In this document: positions 1 to 10,512 of the stretch, piece by piece | How the letters are laid out: the number at the start of each line of letters is the position of its first letter | Position numbering within the stretch: the stretch's first letter is position 1 | NCBI RefSeq assembly: GCF_001279725.1 | Contig: NZ_LGDE01000337.1 | Coordinates: 98,847-162,846 of the forward strand | Direction: 5' to 3' | DNA length: 64,000 nucleotides | Origin: Streptomyces sp. WM4235 | Lineage (GTDB): Bacteria; Actinomycetota; Actinomycetes; Streptomycetales; Streptomycetaceae | Program-made: the position numbers and the translations under genes | The notes under the pieces: generated by a model | Databases searched by the model: none | Told to the model about the DNA's origin: nothing | Seen by the model: the letters and a program-made list of their open reading frames with translations, nothing else

Positions 1-1116
1 CACGGTCAGCGGACCCAGCCGGGTGATCGCCGAGTACCGGTTCCAGTCCGGGGCGCCGCCGACCAGCGAGGACGACTCGAACGGCTGCGCGCCCCTGCCC
101 GTGCCGCGGTAGTCGTACAGATCGCCGTCCGCGCTGCGGCCCACGACCCGGAAGCGCTCGGACACCGGGATCGAGCTGCCGATCGTGAAGTCCGCCGCCT
201 TCTCCGGGTTGCCCGTGCCGAAGGTGTACACCTCGTAGACGGCGGTGTTGCGCAGCCGCCACGCCGGCGCGCCGACCGCGGCCTTCAGCCCGTAGGTGAC
301 CGTGTAGTCGCCGGGCTTGGTGATGTCGCAGCGGATCTCGTTGCCCCAGCCGGGCTCGCCGAGCGAGTGGTCGCACTCCGCGCCCGCCGCGCCGCCCGCG
401 CCGACCCCGTCGACGCTGACCTTCAGCTCGCCCTCGTCCCAGCGCCGGAAGCCCGGCGCCGCGCTCAGGCTCATCTGGAGGCGGCCCTTGTCGACCGCGT
501 GCAGCTTCACGGTGTGCGCCGCCGAGCCGCCGCCCGGCAGCTGCGGCGTCGTCAGCGTCATGGTGTTCTGCGCGACCTGCGCCTTGGTCTTGGCCGTGAT
601 CGTCGCGTGCGCCCGGCGCGGACCGATGGGCTTGGAGCCGGCGGTCTGCGCCTCCTTGATGCCCGCGTCGACGCTCGCGCCGCGCGGCACGTAGACGAGG
701 CTGTAGTAGGCGGTCGTGCCGTTCGCCGCGGTGCTCGTCGCCGAGACCTCGGGAGCCGGGTTGTTCCAGCTCTTCAGGTCGCACAGGTAGACACCGGCGA
801 TCCCGGCCTTCGGCTTGCAGGCGTCCGTCGGGTCGACCTTCAGCCCGGCCGGCGCGCCGCCGCCGGACCAGCCGGCGTCCGTGAGCGGCTTCCTGCTCAG
901 CGCGTACACGTACGTGCCGTCGGGCTCACCGGAGTTCTGTCCGCCGGTGGACGGCGGCGACAGCCAGGTCCAGCCCTCGCCCGGCATGAGGACCTTGTCC
1001 CCGATGTCGTAGAACTCGAACGTCGGATCCCCGGCCGCCACGGCCGTCCCCGCCCCCACGACGCCACCGGTGACGAGCAGCGTTGCCGCGATCCCGGCGC
1101 CCAAAAATCTTCGCAA
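1..1116 (-). CDS. Secreted protein, FG-GAP/VCBS-like C-terminus (3' end outside window)
   Basis: The TTG start follows a GGGGGGA ribosome-binding site. The first ~28 residues are a signal peptide (LRRFLGAG then a hydrophobic Ala/Val/Gly stretch ending AVAA), so the product is exported. No catalytic motif is visible in the ~370 residues present. Several Cys pairs fit an extracellular fold. The last visible stretch (DGDLYDYRGTGRG ... YSAITRLGPLTV) looks like the first FG-GAP/VCBS propeller repeat common in secreted Streptomyces proteins. The gene continues past position 1, so the true length is unknown. Family assignment is inference; secretion is well supported. Confidence 0.75.
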   Translation of the reverse strand, partial: MRRFLGAGIAATLLVTGGVVGAGTAVAAGDPTFEFYDIGDKVLMPGEGWTWLSPPSTGGQNSGEPDGTYVYALSRKPLTDAGWSGGGAPAGLKVDPTDACKPKAGIAGVYLCDLKSWNNPAPEVSATSTAANGTTAYYSLVYVPRGASVDAGIKEAQTAGSKPIGPRRAHATITAKTKAQVAQNTMTLTTPQLPGGGSAAHTVKLHAVDKGRLQMSLSAAPGFRRWDEGELKVSVDGVGAGGAAGAECDHSLGEPGWGNEIRCDITKPGDYTVTYGLKAAVGAPAWRLRNTAVYEVYTFGTGNPEKAADFTIGSSIPVSERFRVVGRSADGDLYDYRGTGRGAQPFESSSLVGGAPDWNRYSAITRLGPLTV

Positions 1117-1355
1117 AGTTCCCCCCAAGAGATTGGTTGATCGGCGGACGCTAACACGCCGTGCCGACAGCCGGTCCGCCCGGGGTTCCCGGCAGTCCGC
1201 GAAGGCTCCACGCGCAGGTCAGCGGCGCGACCGCGCCCTGCCCGCGATGCCCCGGGATGGCCTCGATGTCCCCTCGGGGCGGCGGGAAACACGCCCCTGC
1301 CTCCGGGCCACTCGCGCGCCGCGACCGCCCCCGCGCGGGCAGCGCGCCGGACGAC

Positions 1356-1622
1356 CTACGCCGGGCGTCCCTTCGGGCGGCGCAGGCCCGCCGATGTCAG
1401 CCGGCGGACGAGTTCCTTGCTGCCGATCTCCACCGCGCCCGCCCCGACCGCGTCCGCGTACCGGTACGAGGGCACGTCGTAGTGGTCCCGCTCGAAAGCC
1501 CTGGGCGGGCAGCCGATCATCGCGGCGAAGGCGTGGAGTTCCTCGTACGAGACGTCGCTGACCAGGTGTGACCACATCCGGCCGTGCCCCGGCCAGGTCG
1601 GCGGATCGATGTACACCGTCAC
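1356..1622 (-). CDS. DUF4031 domain protein
   Basis: An 88-residue protein starting at GTG (VTVYIDPPTWPGHGRMWSHL). It contains the conserved DUF4031 pattern of a short beta strand, a W-SHL motif, ELHAFAA and a PRAFERDHYDVP segment. No enzymatic role is established for the family that I know of. It begins 7 bp after the stop of the upstream 124-residue gene on the same strand, so the two are probably cotranscribed. A longer reading into upstream DNA exists but is a frame shadow of that upstream gene. Confidence 0.8.
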   Translation of the reverse strand: MTVYIDPPTWPGHGRMWSHLVSDVSYEELHAFAAMIGCPPRAFERDHYDVPSYRYADAVGAGAVEIGSKELVRRLTSAGLRRPKGRPA

Positions 1623-1629
1623 CGGCGGC

Positions 1630-2004
1630 TCACCGCCGGCCGAAGACGGGGGCGAGCCCGCCCACGGCCGCCACCCGGACGCCCGCCTCGGAGCACACCC
1701 AGTGCGGGTCGGGCCCGAGTTCCGGTTCGACGTCCAGCGCGTGCGGGTCGCCGTGCGTGCAGACGGGGCACAGGGGCCAGCGGCCGTACTTCTCCAACAG
1801 CGCGTCCTGGACGTCCTGGGCGACGAGGCCGGCGAGGAAGTCGACGCCCTCGGGCCACTGCTCCACCCACCAGCGCCGGTGCGTGACGGCGTCCTCCACG
1901 AGGGAGACGACATCGGCCTCGGCGACGTCGCCCGCGACGAGATCGGTCAGTACGAGGGCACGGGCGGCGTGCAGCGCCTGCTCCAGGGGGGTCGCGTGGT
2001 CCAT
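1630..2004 (-). CDS. Hypothetical protein with CxxC pair
   Basis: 124 residues starting MDHATPLEQALHAARALVL. The first ~75 residues are predicted helical and acidic. The C-terminal third has a CPVC motif followed about 25 residues later by a VCSEAGV Cys, which could form a small zinc or redox site. I do not recognise the family. It is the first gene of a probable two-gene unit with the DUF4031 gene. The ATG at 2004 was preferred over an upstream in-frame ATG because codon and residue quality drop before it. Confidence 0.7.
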   Translation of the reverse strand: MDHATPLEQALHAARALVLTDLVAGDVAEADVVSLVEDAVTHRRWWVEQWPEGVDFLAGLVAQDVQDALLEKYGRWPLCPVCTHGDPHALDVEPELGPDPHWVCSEAGVRVAAVGGLAPVFGRR

Positions 2005-2133
2005 GCGCCCATTGTGAACCCGCGACGGCCCCGGAACGAAGGCCCCGGACAAAGCGGACCGAAGGCCCGCGGCCCCGGTCGCGGAAGTCCCGCGGAACCG
2101 GGGCCTCATGGCGTCTTGACCCGCACCCCTGCC

Positions 2134-2148
2134 TGAAAATAGATTTCA
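2134..2148. promoter_or_regulatory. Palindromic operator candidate upstream of RpiR-type gene
   Basis: TGAAA-ATAGA-TTTCA, a 5-5-5 inverted repeat ending 3 bp before the GTG start of the RpiR-type regulator. It is AT-rich in a very GC-rich background. RpiR/MurR-family proteins commonly bind TGAAAT-type palindromes, so autoregulation of the operon is the natural reading. Confidence 0.6.
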
Positions 2149-2151
2149 AGT

Positions 2152-3204
2152 GTGAGCGAGAACGTGAAAGAAACTTCCAACACCGGGGCCCGCACCGACA
2201 CCGGTACGACCACGGGCACCGGCACCGGCACCGGCACCGGTACGACCACGACCACCGGCACCGGCACGCCCACCGACGCCCCCACCCCGGCCGTCCCCGT
2301 CGAGGCCCCCGCCCCGGCCGCCCTCCGCGCCCGCGTCCGCAGCCTCGGACCGCACATGACCCGCTCCATGCAGGCCGTCGCCGAGGCCGTCGCCTCCGAC
2401 CCGGCCGGCTGCGCCAGGCTCACCGTCTCCGCCCTCGCCGCGCACACCGGCACCAGCGAGGCCACCGTCGTCCGCACCGCCCGCCTCCTCGGCTACCCCG
2501 GCTACCGCGACCTGCGCCTGGCCCTCGCCGCGCTCGCCGCGCAGCAGGAGTCCGGCGCGGCCCCCGCCGTCACCGTGGACATAGCGGTCGACGACCCGAT
2601 CGCCGACGTCGTCGCGAAACTCGCGCACGAGGAGGCGCAGACCCTCGCCGACACCGCCGCCGGCCTCGACCTCGGACAGTTGGCCGCGGCCGTCACCGCG
2701 CTCGCGACGGCCCGCCGCATCGACGTGTACGGCGTCGGCGCGTCCTCCCTCGTCGGCCAGGACCTCGCACAGAAACTGCTGCGCATCGGCCTCATCGCGC
2801 ACGCCCACACCGACCCCCACCTCGCCGTGACCAACGCCGTCCTGCTGCGCCCCGGCGACGTCGCCGTCGCCATCACCCACTCCGGCACCACCGGGGACGT
2901 GATCGAGCCGCTGCGCCGGGCCTTCGAACGCGGCGCGACGACCATCGCCGTCACCGGCCGCCCCGGCGCACCCGTCGCCCACTACGCCGATCACGTGCTC
3001 GCCACCTCCGCCGCCCGCGAGAGCCGGCTGCGCCCGGCGGCCATGTCCAGCCGCACCAGTCAGCTGCTCGTCGTGGACTGCCTGTTCGTCGGGGTCGCGC
3101 AGCAGACGTACGAGACCGCGGCGCCCGCCCTGGCCGCCTCCTACGAGGCGCTCGCGCCCCGACACTCCGCCACCGCCCCCACCAGTAGGCGCACCACCCG
3201 CTAG
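2152..3204 (+). CDS. MurR/RpiR family transcriptional regulator
   Basis: 350 residues. An unusual Thr/Gly-rich N-terminus of ~40 residues (repeated TG units encoded by a GGCACC tandem repeat) precedes an RpiR-type helix-turn-helix at about residues 65-140 (LTVSALAAHTGTSEATVVR). A SIS sugar-phosphate-binding domain follows at about 170-310 (VYGVGASS, ITHSGTTGDV). Such proteins sense a phosphosugar and repress catabolic genes. It heads an operon with murQ (13 bp gap) and a PTS permease, so the ligand is probably MurNAc-6-phosphate. The palindrome directly over the start region suggests self-control. Confidence 0.92.
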   Translation: MSENVKETSNTGARTDTGTTTGTGTGTGTGTTTTTGTGTPTDAPTPAVPVEAPAPAALRARVRSLGPHMTRSMQAVAEAVASDPAGCARLTVSALAAHTGTSEATVVRTARLLGYPGYRDLRLALAALAAQQESGAAPAVTVDIAVDDPIADVVAKLAHEEAQTLADTAAGLDLGQLAAAVTALATARRIDVYGVGASSLVGQDLAQKLLRIGLIAHAHTDPHLAVTNAVLLRPGDVAVAITHSGTTGDVIEPLRRAFERGATTIAVTGRPGAPVAHYADHVLATSAARESRLRPAAMSSRTSQLLVVDCLFVGVAQQTYETAAPALAASYEALAPRHSATAPTSRRTTR

Positions 3205-3217
3205 GAGCCCCCCGCCC

Positions 3218-4141
3218 ATGACCGCGCACTCCGAACTCCGCGCCCAGCTCGACACCCTGACCACCGAGGCCTTCCGCCCCGAACTGGCCGAGATCGACCG
3301 GCTGTCCACCCTTGAGATCGCCCGCGTGATGAACGCCGAGGACGCCGGCGTCCCGGCCGCCGTCGCCGGCCGGTTGGAGCGGATCGCCGCGGCCGTCGAC
3401 GACATCGCCCCCCGGATGGCCCGCGGCGGCCGGCTGATCTACGCGGGCGCCGGCACCGCCGGCCGGCTGGGCGTCCTGGACGCCAGCGAGTGCCCGCCCA
3501 CCTTCAACACGGACCCGTCCCAGGTCGTCGGCCTGATCGCGGGCGGCCCGTCCGCGATGGTCAAGGCCGTCGAGGGCGCCGAGGACTCCAAGGAACTGGC
3601 CGCCGAGGACCTGACCGCCCTCGGGCTGAGCGCCGACGACACCGTCGTCGGCATCTCCGCCTCCGGCCGCACCCCGTACGCCGTCGGCGCGGTCGAGTTC
3701 GCCCGCGCACGCGGCGCGCTCACCGTCGGACTGTCCTGCAACGCCGGCTCCGCGCTCGCCGCCGCCGCCGAGCACGGCATCGAGGTGGTCGTGGGACCCG
3801 AGCTGCTCACCGGCTCCACCCGCCTGAAGGCGGGCACCGCGCAGAAGCTCGTACTGAACCTCCTCTCGACCGTGACGATGATCCGTCTCGGGAAGACGTA
3901 CGGGAACCTCATGGTCGACGTGCGCGCCTCGAACGAGAAGCTGCGCGCCCGCTCCCGCCGCATCGTCGCCCTGGCCACCGGCGCGTCCGACACGGAGATC
4001 GAGGCCGCGCTGACCGCCACCGACGGTGAGGTCAAGAATGCCGTCCTCGTCATCCTCGGCGGGGTCGACGGCCCCACCGCGGCCGCACTCCTCACCACCT
4101 CCCAGGGCCACCTCCGGGCCGCCCTCACCCAGACCCGCTGA
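3218..4141 (+). CDS. murQ: N-acetylmuramic acid 6-phosphate etherase
   Basis: 307 residues, the normal family length. It cleaves the D-lactyl ether of MurNAc-6-phosphate to GlcNAc-6-phosphate in peptidoglycan recycling (cytoplasm). The SIS domain carries the signature GAGTAGRLGVLDASECPPTF (~77-96) including catalytic Glu91, and later SASGRTPYAVGA and the GSTRLKAGTAQKLVLN motif. The C-terminal helical domain is complete. It lies between the RpiR-type regulator and the PTS gene, and its product feeds the nagA/nagK pathway encoded at 17643-19735. Confidence 0.96.
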   Translation: MTAHSELRAQLDTLTTEAFRPELAEIDRLSTLEIARVMNAEDAGVPAAVAGRLERIAAAVDDIAPRMARGGRLIYAGAGTAGRLGVLDASECPPTFNTDPSQVVGLIAGGPSAMVKAVEGAEDSKELAAEDLTALGLSADDTVVGISASGRTPYAVGAVEFARARGALTVGLSCNAGSALAAAAEHGIEVVVGPELLTGSTRLKAGTAQKLVLNLLSTVTMIRLGKTYGNLMVDVRASNEKLRARSRRIVALATGASDTEIEAALTATDGEVKNAVLVILGGVDGPTAAALLTTSQGHLRAALTQTR

Positions 4142-4167
4142 CCCCCGGCAGCAAGGCGAACACCACG

Positions 4168-5661
4168 ATGTCCACTGACAAGAACCGCGCCACGGCCGCC
4201 GCGATCCTTCCTCTGGTCGGCGGCCCGGACAACATCACCTCCATCGCGCACTGCATGACGCGTCTGCGCATCGGCCTGCGCGACCGCTCCCTGGTCCGGG
4301 ACGAGGCCCTCAAGGCCGTGCCCGGCGTGATGGGCGTGGTCGAGGACGACACGTACCAGATCGTCCTGGGCCCGGGCACCGTCGCCCGGGTGACGCCCGA
4401 GTTCGAGGCGCTGGTGGAGGAGGGCCGCTCGGCGGCCGTCCCGCCCGCCCCCGTGACGGCGGACGAACTGGCCGCCCAGGGCGCGGCGATGAAGGACGCG
4501 CGCACGGCGCGGAACTCCACGCCGTTCAAACTGTTCCTGCGCCGGATCGCGAACATCTTCGTCCCGCTGATCCCCGCGCTGATCGGCTGCGGCATCATCG
4601 CCGGCCTGAACGGCGTGCTGACGAACGCCGGGTGGCTGCCGACGGTCGTCCCGGCCCTGGCGGCCATCGCGTCCGGGTTCATGTCGCTGATCGCGGTGTT
4701 CGTCGGCTACAACACCGCGAAGGAGTTCGGCGGCACCGCGATCCTCGGCGGCGCGGTCGCCGCGATCATCGTCTTCCCGGGCGTCGCGAAGATCGACGCG
4801 TTCGGCCAGCAGCTCTCCCCCGGCCAGGGCGGTGTGCTCGGCGCGCTCGCGGCGGCCCTGCTCGCCGTCCAGGTGGAGAAGTGGTGCCGCAAGTGGGTCC
4901 CCGAGGCACTGGACGTCCTGGTCACCCCGACGCTCACCGTGCTGGTCTCCGGCCTGGTCACCCTCTACGGCCTGATGTTCCTCGCCGGCGAGGTCTCCAC
5001 CGCGATCGGCTCCTTCGCCAACTGGCTGCTCGCCACCGGCGGAGCCTTCGCGGGCCTCGTCCTCGGCGGGCTCTTCCTGCCGCTGGTGATGCTGGGCCTC
5101 CACCAGGCCCTGATCCCGATCCACACCACCCTCATCCAGCAGTCCGGACACACCGTCCTGCTGCCCATCCTCGCCATGGCGGGCGCGGGCCAGGTCGGCG
5201 CGGCCATCGCCGTGTACTACCGGCTCCCGCGCAACCGGTCGATCCGCACGACCATCAAGTCGGCGCTCCCGGCCGGCTTCCTGGGCGTCGGCGAGCCGCT
5301 GATCTACGGTGTCTCGCTGCCGCTGGGCCGCCCCTTCGTCACCGCCTGCGTGGGCGGCGCGGCCGGCGGGGCCTTCGTCGGCCTCCTCAACCAGCTGGGC
5401 TCGTCGTTCGGTTCCACCGCGATCGGCCCGTCCGGCTGGGCCCTGTTCCCACTGCTCGACGGCACGGCCGGGATGGGCGCGACCATCGCGATCTACGCCG
5501 GCGGACTGGCCGTCGGCTACCTGGTGGGCTTCGTCGCGACGTACTTCTTCGGCTTCACCCGGCAGATGCTGACCGACCTGAACACCTCCCCGGAACCCGA
5601 CACCGAACCGGCGCCCGCCCCCCAGGACGCCCCGACACCCGTCCCCGCGCCCACCCACTGA
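4168..5661 (+). CDS. PTS transporter subunit EIIBC (MurNAc/amino-sugar type)
   Basis: 497 residues. An N-terminal EIIB domain has the phosphorylated cysteine at Cys29 (SIAHCMTRLR). An EIIC membrane domain of about ten hydrophobic segments spans ~130-480 (FVPLIPALIGCGIIAG, GVGEPLIYGV substrate-loop motif). It imports and phosphorylates a sugar using phospho-EIIA from elsewhere, since no EIIA is fused here. It is 26 bp downstream of murQ, so MurNAc is the likely substrate by context. The C-terminus is a Pro-rich tail. Confidence 0.9.
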   Translation: MSTDKNRATAAAILPLVGGPDNITSIAHCMTRLRIGLRDRSLVRDEALKAVPGVMGVVEDDTYQIVLGPGTVARVTPEFEALVEEGRSAAVPPAPVTADELAAQGAAMKDARTARNSTPFKLFLRRIANIFVPLIPALIGCGIIAGLNGVLTNAGWLPTVVPALAAIASGFMSLIAVFVGYNTAKEFGGTAILGGAVAAIIVFPGVAKIDAFGQQLSPGQGGVLGALAAALLAVQVEKWCRKWVPEALDVLVTPTLTVLVSGLVTLYGLMFLAGEVSTAIGSFANWLLATGGAFAGLVLGGLFLPLVMLGLHQALIPIHTTLIQQSGHTVLLPILAMAGAGQVGAAIAVYYRLPRNRSIRTTIKSALPAGFLGVGEPLIYGVSLPLGRPFVTACVGGAAGGAFVGLLNQLGSSFGSTAIGPSGWALFPLLDGTAGMGATIAIYAGGLAVGYLVGFVATYFFGFTRQMLTDLNTSPEPDTEPAPAPQDAPTPVPAPTH

Positions 5662-5715
5662 CCCCGGACCAACCCCACGCACCCGCCGGGCCCGTCCGGG
5701 CGGCATCATGGGCCG

Positions 5716-6297
5716 ATGATCGAATCGATACCCGCCGTGGTCCCGCCCGGCCGGCTGCGCGGCCTGACGCAGCCCTCGTTCGAGCTTCCCGGCGGTCTGC
5801 GCCTGCGTCCCTGGGAACCCTCGGACGCGCCCGCCCTGACCGCCGCCGGCCTGGACCCGGACATCGTGCACTGGAACCGGACCGTCCCCATGACGGAAGC
5901 GGAGGCCGTCGCGAAGGTCGCCGTGTTCCGGTCCCGTTGGCAGAACGAGCAGGCCGCGATCTGGGCCGTCGCCCCCGGGGACGCCCCGGCGGTCGGCCTG
6001 ATCGGCATCGGGGACCTCGACCTGGCGGGCGGGAGCGGGGAGATCCTGTACTGGCTGCTGCCCGAGGGCCGCGGCAAGGGGGCCATGGTCCCGGCGACGG
6101 AACGCGTCGGCCGCTGGGCCTTCGAGGAACTGGGCCTGCACCGCGTGCGCATCACCCACTCCGTGGCCAACCCGGCCTCGTGCCGCGTCGCGACCGGGGC
6201 CGGCTTCCCCCTGGAGGGCACCATGCGGGGCGCCCTCCTCCACGCGGACGGATGGCACGACGAGCACCTGCACGCCCGCCTGCGCACGGACGCCTGA
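5716..6297 (+). CDS. GNAT family N-acetyltransferase (RimJ/RimL-like)
   Basis: 193 residues with the GNAT fold: the acetyl-CoA-binding motif A region is ILYWLLPEGRGKGAMVPATE (~112-131), followed by HRVRITHSVANPASCRVATGAGF, typical of RimJ/RimL-type acceptors (protein N-termini or small amines). The substrate is unknown. It is separate from the upstream PTS operon and is followed by a hairpin at 6316-6335. Confidence 0.85.
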   Translation: MIESIPAVVPPGRLRGLTQPSFELPGGLRLRPWEPSDAPALTAAGLDPDIVHWNRTVPMTEAEAVAKVAVFRSRWQNEQAAIWAVAPGDAPAVGLIGIGDLDLAGGSGEILYWLLPEGRGKGAMVPATERVGRWAFEELGLHRVRITHSVANPASCRVATGAGFPLEGTMRGALLHADGWHDEHLHARLRTDA

Positions 6298-6315
6298 GCC
6301 GAAACCCCGCCGTCA

Positions 6316-6335
6316 GGGGGTCTCCCCCGACCCCC
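6316..6335. terminator. Hairpin between convergent genes
   Basis: GGGGGTC / GACCCCC with a 6-base loop, lying between the 3' ends of the convergent GNAT and GH16 genes. It has no U-tract, as usual in Streptomyces, and could serve both strands. Confidence 0.45.
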
Positions 6336-6353
6336 GACCGACACCGCGAGGTC

Positions 6354-7094
6354 CTAGCCCCGGTACACCCGCAGCTGCGACACCTCGTACGACATCTCCC
6401 TGGCCCCGGGGTCGGGCGCCGGGTGGTACCTGCCCGCGCACACCGACAGGTTGACGATCAGGTACGCGCGCCAGGAGCGGCCCACGCCCCGTCCGTCGCT
6501 GAAGACGCGGGCCCCGTTGACCCACCAGACGACCGAGTTCCGCCCGAACTCGACCTTCAGGTCGAGCCACGCGCCGGGCCGCACCGACGGGTCACGGTGG
6601 TAGCGGTGCGCGTCCCGGACGTGGTTGGACAGTTCCAGCAGGTCGGGGTTGTCGGGGTGGTACTCGAAGACGTCGATCTCCTGGCCGCCGTCGCGCCAGG
6701 TCCAGATGGCGGGCCAGGCACCGCGCTCCGCCGGCAGCTTCACCCGCGCCTCCAGGACGTCGCCGGTGCGCACCATGAAGCCTTCGTCGCTGCCCTCCGT
6801 GGTGAGCAGCCCGGCGTCCCAGTTGCCGTCGGGGCGTCGCGTGGCCCGGAAGACGCCACCGCGACTGTAGGAGGGGTCGGAGACGAGGTGGTCGAGCTTG
6901 TTGTCGCCCGGATTGACCGGGCCGCCGTTGGGATAGGCCCAGGAGCGGCCGGCGATCCACTGGGTGGGCGAGGCGAAGTCGGCGGTGAAGGCGGGGGCGC
7001 GGCGCGGCGAGTACACCGCGGCGCCACCGCCACCGTCCCCTGGGGCGAGGCGGCGGGTCAGGCGCCGCAACCATCCGAACATGTCCGTGTCCAT
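6354..7094 (-). CDS. Glycoside hydrolase family 16 protein
   Basis: 246 residues, a beta-jelly-roll endo-glycanase (beta-1,3- or mixed-linkage glucans are typical). The active-site motif EIDVFE is intact (nucleophile and acid/base Glu), preceded by WPAIWTWRDGGQ and followed by YHRDPSVRPGAWLDLKVEF and WWVNGARVF, all GH16-like. The start MDTDMFGWLRRL has no hydrophobic signal peptide, which is odd for this family. A start 12 bases further in (MFGW) is possible, and nothing upstream in frame encodes a convincing signal. Confidence 0.85.
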   Translation of the reverse strand: MDTDMFGWLRRLTRRLAPGDGGGGAAVYSPRRAPAFTADFASPTQWIAGRSWAYPNGGPVNPGDNKLDHLVSDPSYSRGGVFRATRRPDGNWDAGLLTTEGSDEGFMVRTGDVLEARVKLPAERGAWPAIWTWRDGGQEIDVFEYHPDNPDLLELSNHVRDAHRYHRDPSVRPGAWLDLKVEFGRNSVVWWVNGARVFSDGRGVGRSWRAYLIVNLSVCAGRYHPAPDPGAREMSYEVSQLRVYRG

Positions 7095-7200
7095 GCCTGT
7101 GGCATGCCCATCCGACCTGTACCCGCACACATGAAACTTGCCGAGAGTAATCACGTGACTTCGTTCGGCAACGGTCTGCGCCGGGGTGCGCCGCCTCGGG

Positions 7201-7800
7201 TCAGCCCCGCGCGGCCTCGATGAACGCACGGATCAGCTCCGGGGACTTGACCCCGCGCTCCCGTTCCACCCCGCTGGACACGTCCACGCCCCACGCCCCG
7301 GTGGTCACCAGCGCCTCGCGCACGGTGCCCGGGGTCAGCCCGCCCGCCAGGAGCCAGCGTCCCTCGGGTGCGGTGAACTCCGCCGAGCCCCAGTTCCACG
7401 GTTTGCCCGAGCCCGGGTCCGGGGCGTCGATCAGCAGCAGGTCCTCGCCGTACTCCCCCGCGGCGGCGACGGCGGCGGCCGTCGCGCGGATCAGCGTCCG
7501 GCCCTGCGCGCGCAGTTCCTCGTAGTACTCGGGCCCCTCGTCGCCGTGCAGTTGTACGGAGCGCACCCCGCTCTCCCGCGTCAGCCGCCGGACCTCCTCC
7601 ACCGACTGCCCGCGGAACACCCCGGCCGTGAGGACCCCGGCCGGCACCCGGGCGGCGAGCTCGCGCGCGCCGGCGGCGTCGACCGTACGCGGGCTGCCGG
7701 GCGCGAAGACGAACCCGACGGCGTCGGCCCCGGCCTCGACGGCGGTGTCGACGTCCCGCGCGGTCCGCAACCCACAGATCTTGATGAACACGTCAGTCAT
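7201..7800 (-). CDS. trpF: Phosphoribosylanthranilate isomerase
   Basis: 199 residues, a (beta/alpha)8 barrel for the Amadori step of tryptophan synthesis. The N-terminal FIKICGLRTARDV carries the catalytic Cys, SVQLHGDEGPEYYE and LLLIDAPDPGSGKPWNW carry the catalytic Asp, and LAGGLTPGTV plus GVDVSSGVE bind phosphate. All are TrpF hallmarks. It stands alone, unlinked to other trp genes, downstream of groEL. In S. coelicolor this reaction is done by the bifunctional PriA, so a dedicated TrpF is notable. ATG at 7800 was chosen because the conserved protein begins there. Confidence 0.9.
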   Translation of the reverse strand: MTDVFIKICGLRTARDVDTAVEAGADAVGFVFAPGSPRTVDAAGARELAARVPAGVLTAGVFRGQSVEEVRRLTRESGVRSVQLHGDEGPEYYEELRAQGRTLIRATAAAVAAAGEYGEDLLLIDAPDPGSGKPWNWGSAEFTAPEGRWLLAGGLTPGTVREALVTTGAWGVDVSSGVERERGVKSPELIRAFIEAARG

Positions 7801-7858
7801 CCGTCCAGTCAACCACCCGCGGCGCTCCCGACGCCCCCGCGTCCGCCCCGCGGAACGC

Positions 7859-7892
7859 CCGAAGGCGGCACCCCGCGGGGTGCCGCCTTCGG
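7859..7892. terminator. Strong hairpin downstream of groEL
   Basis: Perfect 34-bp palindrome: a stem of CCGAAGGCGGCACC with its complement around CCGCGG, 36 bp past the groEL stop on the minus strand. It probably ends groEL transcription and insulates trpF. Confidence 0.8.
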
Positions 7893-7927
7893 AACGCGAA
7901 CGGAACTGCCGATCTGCCGGAGGCGGA

Positions 7928-10402
<2,475 letters not shown>

Positions 10403-10440
10403 GAATTGCCCCCTCCGCTTATCGGCGGAAGGGGCAATTC
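10403..10440 (-). terminator. Terminator of thrC / sulfur-carrier operon
   Basis: GAATTGCCCC-(C)-TCCGC stem with a TTATCG loop and GCGGAAGGGGCAATTC partner; 15 paired bases with one mismatch. It begins about 70 bp beyond the stop of the sulfur-carrier gene. Confidence 0.8.
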
Positions 10441-10512
10441 GGTTTGCTCTTGTCGACGCACGACCCTCGGGGGAAGTCCCCGCGGAAGTCCGTCGGCGGA
10501 AGTCCGGACGGG

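Noticed and set aside
3439..6273. Very long open frame on the minus strand (944 codons) across murQ and the PTS gene
   Set aside because: It is antisense to well-conserved genes, has Arg/Gly/Asp-biased composition and no motifs. Long shadow frames are normal at this GC content.
7151..7158. TCACGTGA palindrome between GH16 and trpF
   Set aside because: Only 8 bp, expected by chance in a window this size, with no second copy or known matching regulator.
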